Source: Pelagophyceae sp. CCMP2097 (Eukaryota > Sar > Pelagophyceae). From it: a stretch of DNA of 64,000 nucleotides. The notes under the pieces were generated by a model that did no database searches, had not been told where the DNA came from, and worked only from the letters and a program-made list of their open reading frames with translations. Numbering within the stretch: the first letter of the stretch is position 1; every line of letters begins with the position of its first letter. A program made the position numbers and the translations under genes. Location of the stretch: the NCBI GenBank assembly GCA_026770575.1, contig MU657191.1, forward strand, positions 201,852 to 265,851, written 5' to 3'. Positions 51,704 through 62,683 of the stretch are shown here, one piece after another.

Positions 51704-54700
51704 ATGCAGGCGGAGAATGAGCCTCGCGCTGCGTTCGAGGCGCCTTTGCGCGCCCTCCGCGCGGCGGCGACGGAGCAGCAGCGCTTCGCCGCGGCTTTTG
51801 CCCTAAGACGCGTCGTCGCCTACGCCGCGCGCGAAATGTCCGCAGAGACGTTTTGCCGCTGGGAGGACGAATTGTACTCTCGCATCTTCTCGCATCACGC
51901 CGCGTCCGCGACAAACGCAGACGGGGGAACGCGCGCCGCCCACGGCGGGGGGACCGCCCGGCGCTCATACGCACCGCTCTAGGCTTGTGCACTCTTCGAA
52001 CATGCACGAGAAGCTCGGCGGCGTGGTCGCGATTGAGGCCTTGGTGAGCGCGCCGTCGGCAGAGCCAGAGTCCAAAGGCATCAAATTCGCTAACGTGCTC
52101 TCAAACACGCTCAAGCAGTCCTGCGTCGGCGACTCCGCCTCGGGGGCCGCCTCGGTGTCCGAGTCGAAAAGAGCGTTTATCACAAAGACGGCTGCCGCTT
52201 TGGGCCGCCTCGCGCGGCGCGGCGCGGCAAACTCGAGCGACCACGTCGAGTTCGAAGTCGGCCGCGCTCTAGAGTGGCTCCAGCACCCGGCCTCGTCGGA
52301 GGAGATGATGGCTAGCTCGCTCTCCGCAGGCGCGCCGCCCGCGAGAAGACTGGCCGCGTGCTTGGTCCTCAGAGAGCTCGCGCGCCACGCGCCCACGCTC
52401 TTCTACGCCCGCGTCCGAGACTTCTTCGAGCGCGTCTGGCCCGCCCTCATGGTGCGTCGTCCTCGCCGTGTTGCCTTCTCCCGAGCGATTGCGTAGGACG
52501 CGCGCGCGCCCGACGTGCGCGAGGCGGCGGCGGCGGCGCTGGGCGCGGCTTTGGAGATCCTGGCGCAGCGGCCGTCGGCGCAGCACTCTCACTTTTACTG
52601 CGCGATTTACGCAAAGGCGCACGTCCAGCTCTCGCCGCACGTCGACCGCCGCCTGCCGCCGGCTTCGGAGCTCGCGCGCCGCATCTCCGCCGGCCCGCGC
52701 GCGCCCGAGACGCCGCAGCCGGGCGACGCGCAGTACCCTCTGCTCCGGTCCGTCTTTGGCCGGCGCAGGTCGTCATGCTCTATGGGGTCGGAGAAGGATT
52801 CAGGTGAGGCCCCCCCAAACGCGGCGGCGCAGTTCGCGCGCGCCGCCGCCGACGCCGTGCGCAGTGGGCGCGCGCGCGCCGTGCCCGCGCACGTCGCGGA
52901 AGCCGCCGCGCACGGCGCGCTGCTCGCCGTCGGCGCTCTGCTGAGGCACGCGGGCAACTTCATGATGCCACGCTTCCGCGAGACGTGCGAAGCGGCCCTC
53001 GCGCTGCGCGAGCACCGCTCCCGGGCCATCAGGCGCGCGGTCACGGACCTGCTGCCTCGCCTGGCGCAGTACTGCCCGGACGCGTTTTCGCGCGCGTACC
53101 TCGACGGCACCACTCGGCACCTCCTCAAGATGGCGCGGCACCGCACGTCGGGCGAGTTGCGCGACGCCGCCTACGAGGCGATTGGCCGCTTGGCTTTAGC
53201 GGTGAAGCAGCACCTCGTCCCGGCGCTCGACGAATTGGTCTCAGTTCTTTGCGAATTCGGGCTTGGAGGGTCGTGGGCCAAGTCGGCCGGCGCGCTGTCC
53301 GTCGACGAGCGGCGGCGGCGGTGCGTCGCGGTAGAGTGCGTCGCGGACGTGGTCGAGGCGCTGCGCGACCGCTTGGCGGAGAGGCACCTCGACGCCCTGC
53401 TCGCCGCTTTATTCGCCGGCGGGCTGTGCGAGCCGCTCATCCGCACGCTCGCCGTCATCACACAAGCTTTGCCCGCGAAAAGGCCTTCCGTGCGCGCGCG
53501 TTTGCTGGACGCTTTGACGGCGGTGCTCAGCGACCGCGGGCCCTACGTGGCCCCCGGCGACGCAAAGCCAAAGCGGCGCCGCGGCAAAGACCGAGCACCA
53601 AAGCGCGCCTTCGACGCAACACCCGCCGCCGACGACGACATCGTGTTGCTCTCGCTGCGCACGCTGGGCACGTTTGGCATGGACGGCGTCTGCCTGCTGC
53701 CTTTGGTGCGAGACTGCGTGGCGCACTATTTGGAGGCGCCGTCCGCAGACGTCCGAGCGGCGGCCGTCGAGTCGTGCTGCCGCCTTTTGCTGCCGCCGCA
53801 GCGCGAGGCTGTGGCGGCGACTGGGGCGCAGGACCACCAGCGCGCCGACGACTTAGATTCCGACGCGTCGGCGTCCGACGGCGGCGATTCAGACGGCGGC
53901 GACGGCGACGGCACGCCCAACAAGCGCGCGGCCAAGCCCGCGACCGAGTCCGCCGCCACAAATCCGGCGGAGGCGGCGGCGCCCGGGAGCTGGCGCCGGC
54001 GCATCTTGTCCAAAGTGACCGACCTCTCCGGGTCGGACCTCTCGGTTCCCGACGCAACCAAGGGCGCAGAGGTCGAGCAGTCGCCCGCCGGCCGAGCCTG
54101 GGACTCGTTTTCCGGGCCGTCGGCGGCCGTCGTCGATGACGTGCTCCGGCGCCTCATGCGAGTCGCCCTCGCCGACGCCGACCTCGCGCCGAGACGCGCG
54201 GTGATGCGGTGCCTGCGCGAGCACCGAGTTTTCGACGCGCACTTGTGCCGGTCCGCGCACGTCGACGCGCTGGCGCTCCTCCTGCACGACGACGACGTCG
54301 AGCTGCAGCTCGCGACGCTGGCTTTGCTAGGGCGGCTGGCCGAGCGCAACCCGGCGGCGGTGCTCGCTCGAGTGCGCGCCGTGCTGCAAAGAGCGCTCGA
54401 GGCCTTAAGGTGCACTGCCTCCGACGCGGCGTCCATGGAGCGCGCCGCGCGCCTTGCCGCCGCGGTTTTAAGAGCCGAGTCGCCACGCGCCCGCGCCTGC
54501 GCGCGGCCGCTCGCTGCGGCAGTCGTGCGCGCGCTGCCCCTCGGCTACAGAGAGCTCCGCCTCGGCCCCGACGACGGCAAGGTCGTCAAGGCGGGCGCGG
54601 CGCCGGGCGCCGCCGCAGACGGGAAGAAGGCAAACGTCTTCGCCGCTGGCACTGCCGCCGCAGACGTGCCGACGCGGCTGGCCTGCGCGGCTTTGGACGC

Positions 54701-57700
54701 TTTAGCAGAATGCGTCCTCGTCCTCGGCGCCGACGCGCGCGCGGTGGTCTACACGCCGCGCGTCCTGGCGCCGCTCTTCGACGCGCTGCTAGACCGGTCC
54801 TCGTCGCGGAAGCGCGAGCTGGCTTTAAGGGTGGTTGGCCGCCTGGCTTCGGCGTCGGGCTGCGTCGTCGCGCCGTACTTGGAGCACGCGTCGTTGCTCC
54901 CGCGCATCCTCGCCGTGCTCCGCGAGTCGGGCGGCCGCCACGCCTCAACAAAGGCTTCGAACGGCCAGCCCTGGTCGCTCTGCCGCGAGGCGCTGCGCGC
55001 TTTGGGGCTCCTCGGCGCGCTGGACCCTTACAAATTCGAACTCATCCAGCGCGGCCTGACGCGCGAGAACCGCGAGCGCGCCGCCGCCCTCGCCCTCGCC
55101 TCGACGAGGCGCGCGCCCCACAAGGCCATCGCCGCAGCAGTCGACGACCGCCCGGGGCCGTCGGCGCCCATCGACATCCCGCGCAACGACGCCGCGCCGG
55201 ACGCGGCGCGCGACGATGCGGCGGCCGTCCAAGACGGCGTCGGCGGCGCGCTGGTCGGTGGCGCGCCTGGGGCGGGCGTGCTGAACACGGCGCTGTCGGC
55301 TTCCGCCCAGCTCAGCGAGGCGCCTGCGGAGCCGCCGCTGCTTGCGCCGCACCTCGCCGCTCTGCTGGAGGCGGACGAGGACGATCCGGCGTCGGCGGCC
55401 ATGTACGCGCAGTCGTGCGCCGTCGCGCTTCCCGCGGTCCGCGAGGACTCGGCCGACGACACGCGCGACGCCATGGCCTTGATCAACGCGGGCGAGCAGA
55501 TGGACGGCGCCGCGCGCGGCGACGACCACGAGACGTATTACTACACCGCCGTGCGCCGCGCGGCGGCGGACGCGGCCGGGGCGGCGTTTGCGGCGTCGGC
55601 GGACGACGTCGGCGGCGACGACATGCCCGGCGTCGAGACGGACGCGGCCAAGAAGCGGGCCGCGGCGGCCAAGCAGTCGATGCAGCAGTCCATGCTCTCG
55701 CCGGCGTCGGGCGAGGAGTATTACGCAAGGGTGGCCATCGACGCCCTCGTCCGCGTCTTGCGCGACGCCTCGCTGGCAGCGCACCACGCGGCGGTGACGC
55801 AGGCTTTGACCTTTATCTTCCAGTCGCTCGGGTCGAGATGCGTGCCCTTCCTCGGCGCCATCGTGCCGCACTTGCTGGACGTGGCGCGGCGATGCGAGCC
55901 GGGCCTGCGCGAGAGCGTGCTCCTGCAACTGGCGGCGCTGGCCTCCATCGTGCGGCACCACCTGCGCGAGTACCTGCCTCCTATCTTTGAGCTCGTCGTC
56001 GAGTACTGGAGCGAGCACCTCGAGCAGGTGGTGCCTCTGGTGGAGGAGATTGCGTCTTCAGCGTCCGACGAGAACTTGGTCGCGCCGCTCGTGCCAAGGC
56101 TGCTGCCGCTTTTAGTGGCGTCGCTGGCGCCGTACAAGACGGGCGCCACCGCACAGCCGGCGGTGGGCGACGCGCACCTCGCGCCGGCGGGCGCGGCCGC
56201 GGCCGCGTTCGACGACGAGCTGTACCCCGCCGCCGCGCGGCCGGCGACGGCGCCGGCGGCGCTGGCGGAGCCGCGCCTCGCTCTGGTGCTGCGCGCGACG
56301 ATGCTGCTCCGAGAGAACCTCGGCGAGCACTTGTACCTCTTGGTGCCGACGCTCTTAAAGCTCGCAGAGTCGCTGAGCCCTCCTTTGGACGGCGCGCGCG
56401 GCGCCGACGCGGCGGCGGCGGAGCTCGACGCCGCCGCGAGCGCCCAGGCCGGCGCGCCGTTCGCGGGCGACGCGCCGTTCGCGGGCGGCGCGCCCGCGGC
56501 GGCGGCGGCGGCGGCAAAAGACGGCGCCGCGCCTGCGGGCAAGCCGGCGGTCGGCGAGGCGTCGCGGCCCGGTTTCGTCGGCGTGCCGGCGACGGGCGCG
56601 TTGTGGCAGGCGCGCGTAGTGCGGTGCCTCCGCATCATCTGCAGCCGCGGCGCTCTACGGCAGCGGCGGTCGCTGGGCGCCGCGTCGGCGCGCGCTTTAT
56701 GCCGGCTGCTGGAGCGTTCTCGAGATGTGCGGTCCAAGCAGCCGTCGCCTGGGGCCAACGCTTTGAGGGGCGACGTGGCTGCGGCTTTGGACTCGGTCGC
56801 GTCGCAGCTTGGGCCCGAGCTCTTCGCCCCTTACGAGGAGCTTTCCCTCGCCGCCGTCTCCGCCGGGCCGCGCGGCCCGGAATCGCGCGCGGCGCGGCAG
56901 TGGAAGCGCAAGGCCTTCCAGCGCGCGCAGCGCCGCGACGCTGGCTTCTTCGACGACAACTACGACGACGACGCCGCAGCCGCCGACGCCGACTTTGCCG
57001 CCGCCGCGTCGGACCTCGACGCGTCGAAATCCGGCGGCCCGCCGCGCGCCGACGAATGCGGCTTTGGCGACGAGACGCCGGGCGGGCGGCGCGGCGCGCA
57101 GGGTCCTTTGGCGACGCCGACGACGGCGCGGCGGCGAGACTTTAGCCGCACGGCGTCCATGGACACTGCGGTGACGGAGCTGTCTGCCGTCGCGGAGCTG
57201 TCGGGCTTCTCGACGCCGCGAGGCCGCGCGCCAGCGTGGGCGGGAAACGCCGGAGTCGCCGACGGCCCCAAGCAGCGGCTCCACGTGAACCAGCCCAACC
57301 TGCAGCGCGCCTGGGACGTCTCGCAAAGGCTGACGGCCGACGACTGGAACGACTGGCTCCGGCGATTGAGTCTGGAGCTTTTGCGCGAATCGCCCTCGGC
57401 GGCTTTGAGGTCGTGCGCGACGGTGGCGCACGCCTACGCTCGTTTAGCGCGCCAGCTCTTCCAGCCGGCCTTCGTCTCGTGCTGGCTCGAGCTCGACGAC
57501 GCCTACAGGGACTCGCTCGTCCGATCTTTGGAAGCGGCCTTCCGCAGCGACGAGCTCCAGCAGGTGGCGCCGGACGCATTGCAGCTTTTGCTCGAGCTCG
57601 CAGAGTTCATGGAGCGCGACGTCGACGCGCTGCCCATCGACATTCGAGTGTTGGCGGACCTGGCGACCAAGTGCCGCGCCTACGCAAAGGCGCTGCACTA

Positions 57701-60700
57701 CAAAGAGCTCGAGTACCGCACGCCCGAGCTCGCGCGCGACCGCCTCGCCGCCGCGGAAGCTCTCATCGCCATCAACCGCAAGCTCGCGCAGCCGGAGGCG
57801 GCTTTGGGGGTGCTCCACGCGACGCGGCAGCGGTCGTCGCGCAGGCGCCTGACGCGGCACCGGCGCTGCGGCCAGATGCGCGGCGACGACGAGGCCGAAG
57901 AGGAGGCGCGTGCGCCGCGCGACGGCATGGCCAGCTCGTCCTCCATGGCTTTACTGGCCGAAGCAGCGGCGGCGGCCATGGCGCGCGACGAGACGTCGAA
58001 GCAGTTGGCGTCGGACGGCACGTCCTGGGGCGTCTCCGAGTCGTGGCTCGGCAAGCTCGGTTCGTACGACGAGGCGCTGCAGCTTTACCGGCGCCGGCTG
58101 GACGCCAACGCGTCGGACGTGGAGGCGTGCCTGGGCGCGATGAAGTGCTTGGATGCGTTGGGAGAATGGCAAGAGGCATGCTCGCTCCTCGTCGCGGCGT
58201 GGCCGCGGCTCCAGTCGCGGCGCGGAAGCGAGGGCAACCTGATGGAGCTCTCGGCGTCGCAGGGCGAGGGGGCCTTTGGCGGCGTGCAGAATTATAGTTC
58301 GGCCAGCCTGGCCGGCATGGCAGCGGGCCTGGTTTCCGGGCGGCCCAGCGGCGCCGTGTCGCCGCGGGAGACGCGGCTTTTGATGAAGGCGGCCACCGTG
58401 GGAGCGCGCGCCGCGTGGGCTTTAGGGCGCTGGGACGAGATGAGAACTTTTGTGGACGCCATGGAGAACGACGACGCCTCAAAGCCCTTTTACCGCGCCA
58501 TCCTCGCTTTACAACGGCGGCACACGGCGGGCGCCTCGCCCGACGCGTTCTCCGCGCAGGGCGACGCGGCCGGGGCCCCGTCGTGGGTCAGCTTCGCCAA
58601 GCACACGGATGAAAGCGCCTTTGACGCGGCTTTAGACTTAGTAGACGACGCAAGAAGGCTGCTGCAGCCGGGCTTTGCTGCTTTAGTGGCCGAGTCGTAC
58701 AAGCGCGCCTACGGAACGATGGTGACGCTGCAACAGTTGGCCGAGTTGGAAGAAATCGTCGAGCTCCGACGAGTACAGGCCGAAGTCGCCCGAGGAGATG
58801 AGGCGCGGCGGTCTTCGCCCGACGCTTCGGAGCACCGCGCGGACTTGGTGGCGCGGTGGCGCCGCCGCCTCGCCGGGTGCGCCTCGGACGTGGCCACGTG
58901 GCAGCGCGTCTTGAACGTGCGGGCTTTGGTTTTACGGTTTGACGACGACCCGGAGACGTGGCTCCGGTACGCCTCGCTCTGCCGGCACAGCGGCAATTCG
59001 GCTTTGAGCGAGTCTGTCTTAACGAGGCAGCTCGGGTTCGACCCAAAGCGCGAGACGATGGCCGGTGACGCGCTGAATGACCAACGTTTAGTTTACGCCT
59101 ACGCAAAACACGCCTGGGCCGCAGGCAAGAGGTTGGACGCGCTGTCACGAATGAACAAGCTCAGCGTCGCTCTTGGCCACGCCGCGCGCGTTTCAGCGCC
59201 GCCGGGCGCCGCAGACGACGCCGGCGCTTTACGACTACGAGTGCGGTGCCTCCTGCGTCTCGGCGACTGGCGCTTCGCTTTACGAGAAGAGTCGCCGCGG
59301 CGCCACAACTTTTCCGAAGCGGAGCTCGCCGAGCCGTATGAAGCGGCGACGCGCTTGGATGCGGCGACGTACAAGGGATGGCACGCCTGGGCTTTAGTAA
59401 ATTACAGACAGGTCCAGCGAATCGCTTCCGACCGCCGCGCCACGCTCGACGCCAGAGCCACGCGCGAGGAGTTGCGACCGAGACTCGTCGCCGCCGCGCG
59501 AGGCTTCGTGCGCGCCATTGCTCTAGGGCGCCGGCGCTGGGCCGCTTCTGTGCAGCAGGATTTGTTGAACGTTTTAAATCTCTGGTTCCGCTTCGGGCGC
59601 ATCCCAGAAGTCGAGGCCGTCCTTTTAGACAGCTCGTACGACAGGCCGACATCGCCGGCGACTTCGCCCAAAAGCGGGGGGCCGTCCGAATCGGACGAAA
59701 CGCCGCCTCGGTCCGACGACGACTTCGGAGCCCCGCTCGACGCTTGGCTGGGCGTGCTGCCGCAGCTGATTGCGCGGATTGGCATCGCGGACGCGTCGCC
59801 GCGGTCGGCGCTCCACAGGCTTTTAGCGCGCCTCGGCGCGCGGCACCCGCAGGCGCTCGTCTACCCGCTCTCGCTCCAGCTCAAGTCGCCGCGTGACGAC
59901 CGGCGCGCGGCGGCGGCGGCCATCCTCAAGGCGCCCCGGCGAGTCGCGCCGACGCTCGTGGAGCAGGCCTTGGTCGTGAGCGACGAGCTGGTGCGCGTGG
60001 CCATCCTGTGGCACGAAAAGTGGCACGAGGGCCTGGAAGAGGCGTCTCGGTTGTACTTTGGCGACGGGGACGTCGAGGCGATGCTTGAAATTTTAAGGCC
60101 GCTGCACGCGGAGCTGGAGCACGGCCCGACGACGCTGCGCGAGGCGGCTTTCCAACAAGCCTTCGGCCGCGATTTGGCCGAAGCGGCGAGGTGCCTCGAC
60201 GACTACGAGCGCGACGCGCGCGCGCCCGGCCGCGCTTCCGCGGCGCCGCTGGCGGCGCAGCCCGAGGCGGGCGACGCGCCGGCGGCGGCGCAGCCGACGA
60301 AGCAGCAGAAAGCCGATGCCGCGCTCAACCAAGCCTGGGACTTGTATTATACAGTCTTTCGCCGCGTGAACAAGCAGCTGCCGCAGCTGACGACTTTAGA
60401 ACTGCGCTACGTCTCGCCGGCGCTGCTCCACGCGCGGTCCTTGGAACTGGCCGTGCCGGGCACGTACAGAGTCGACGGGACAGCGGCCAGGATCGCCAAG
60501 TTCGGCGCTTCGGTGCACGTCATCACGTCCAAGCAGCGGCCGCGCAAGCTCGCCATGCGCGGCGACGACGGCAAGGAGTACGGGTTCCTGCTCAAGGGCC
60601 ACGAGGATCTGAGGCAGGACGAGCGCGCCATGCAGCTCTTCGGCCTCGCCAATGCACTTCTGGCAAAGGACAGGCGGACCTTTGGCGAGTACGAACATTT

Positions 60701-62365
60701 GCTCATCCAGCGCTACGCGGTGACGCCGCTCTCACACAACTGCGGCGTGGTGGGCTGGGTGCCCGCCTGCGACACGCTCCACGCGCTCGTCCGCGACTTC
60801 CGAGACGCGAGAAAGGTCGTGCTCAACGTCGAGCACCGCGTCATGCTCGGCCTGGCGCCGGACTACGATGCGCTGACGGTGGCGCAAAAGGTGGAGGTCT
60901 TCTCCGCTGCGCTGTCGAACACGACGGGCCAGGACCTCTCAAAGGTCCTCTGGCTCAAGTCGCGGCACTCGGAGCAGTGGCTCGAGCGCAGGACGCACTA
61001 CTCGCGCTCGCTCGCCGCCATGTCCATGGTCGGCCACATCCTCGGCCTCGGCGACCGCCACCCTTCGAATCTCATGCTCGACCGCAGAACGGGAAAGGTC
61101 CTCCACATCGACTTTGGCGACTGCTTCGAGGTGCGTCGGAGCGGCCCTCCTGGACGTTTCACCGGAGGCCCGCCACCGCGACGCATAGTAGAGTTATGTA
61201 TAGTTTAGTATACATATAAATGTAGGTCGCCATGCACCGCGACAAGTTCCCCGAGCGCGTGCCCTTCCGCCTGACGCGCATGCTCGTCAACGCCATGGAG
61301 GTGTCCGGCGTCGAGGGCACGTACCGCGCCACGTGCGAGCGCGTGCTGAGGGTGCTGCGCGACGAGCGGGATTCTTTGCTCTCGATGCTCGAGGCGTTTA
61401 TCCACGACCCCCTCATCTCCTGGCGCCTCCTCGGCGCCACCGCCGAGCCCGCCGCCAAGGACGACGACGGGGCGGCGCCGGCGGGCGCCTCGCCGCCGTT
61501 GCCAAAGGCGCCGGGCGCGCCGTCGCCGGCGCTGCCGACGGCGCCGCCGCCGCAGTCGGCGAGCCACGGGTCTCGCCACGGCGGCTCGCAACACGGGTCG
61601 CAGCGGCCGGACTCTCGGTCGCCGGCGTCGCCGGCGCTGCGCGAGGAGGACGAGGGCCCCGAGGACCGCTCCTCGGAAGACGAGTCGCAACACTCGGACG
61701 ACGACTCCGACTCGGACTCGGACGACGACCGCGACGACGACGACGACGACGACTCGGACGGCGACGACGCCGGCGACGACTCGCGCGAGTCGGACGACGA
61801 CGACGACGCGACCGATGACGAGGAGTCGGCCGCGCCCGCGGCGGCGGCGGCTCGGTCGATGGCTCGGTCGCAGCGCGCGCAGTCGCACCAGTCGCAGCAG
61901 CGCGCGGCTCGGTCGCAGCGCGCGTCTCAGTCTTCGCAGCGCGCGCCACGGCCGGCGCCGACGTCCGTGTCGCAGCGCGGCTCGCTGCACCTCAAGATGC
62001 AGCGCCTCTCCGCGTCGCTCATTGCCCAGTCCGCGCGCTACTCGCTCCACAGCGCCGCCGACCGGCACGGCGCGCGCGGCTCCGCGGCGGGCTCTGGCGC
62101 GCGCCACTCGCGGCTGGACCACCGCGCGGCGCGCGAGCGCGTCTTGGTCCAGGCTCTGGGCCCAGAGGGCAGCGGCGCGCCCATCGACGCCCTCAACGAA
62201 AAGGCGCTGGCCGTCATTTTGCGCGTTCAGGACAAGCTCAGCGGGTGTGACTTTGGCAACCGGCATGCCCTGTCCGTCGCAGACCAAGTCGACCGGCTGA
62301 TCAAGCAGGCCACAGACGTCCAAAACCTCTGCCAATCCTTCGTCGGCTGGTGCCCGTTCTGGTAG
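51704..62365 (+). CDS. TOR: target of rapamycin (TOR) kinase
   Basis: Phosphatidylinositol-3-kinase-related Ser/Thr kinase, core of TOR complexes. Exons 51704-about 51891, 51983-52451, 52497-61130 and 61226-62365 give about 3,476 residues, far above the usual 2,400-2,550. HEAT repeats come first ([37 protein letters not shown]). FAT begins near 57280 ([18 protein letters not shown]) with [18 protein letters not shown] begins [20 protein letters not shown] and ends [14 protein letters not shown]; the Ser, Phe and Trp that contact rapamycin are conserved, with a roughly 45-residue insertion between the two halves. The kinase has [32 protein letters not shown] and HIDFGDCFE. After VPFRLTRML lies a 250-residue disordered, Asp-rich segment replacing the short regulatory region, then FATC ending [10 protein letters not shown]. 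The first donor is GC at 51892 or GT at 51904. Confidence 0.93.
61131..61225 (+). other. TOR intron inside the kinase domain
   Basis: A gtgcgt donor after HIDFGDCFE and an aaatgtag acceptor before [11 protein letters not shown]. The 95-nt intron has an AT-rich 3' half (tagtatacatataaatgtag), different from the GC-rich introns elsewhere. It splits the activation segment directly behind DFG. Confidence 0.85.
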
Positions 62366-62683
62366 ATTCGCGTAACCACACTCGCGCGATCGACGGGCTG
62401 AGGCGGCGACATCCGGGGAGCCCCGCGCGGCGGCGTGCCGGGAGAGGGCCAACGATGTACTCGACCCATGGATGAACCGTGGCAGTGCTGCCAGTGGGTT
62501 CTCGCGCATCGCTGAACGCGGCTTTCGTTGAATGTCGCAAAGTTTGGCCCGTTCTCTTAATATTTGGTTCTGTAGATTGAATCATCGCCTTTTATTCCGA
62601 CAAAGTTTACCGCACTTCCGACAAAGTAGACTCCATCTCGGACGTCAAACCTCGCTGCATCCACGCCCCGCGCGCCGTGTAGG
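62366..62683 (+). promoter_or_regulatory. upstream region of the ZIP gene with a 12-bp direct repeat
   Basis: Between TOR and the ZIP gene. Two exact copies of ttccgacaaagt start at 62595 and 62616, 21 bp apart (two helical turns), 57-89 bp upstream of the ZIP ATG. No gene is supported in the stretch. Confidence 0.5.
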
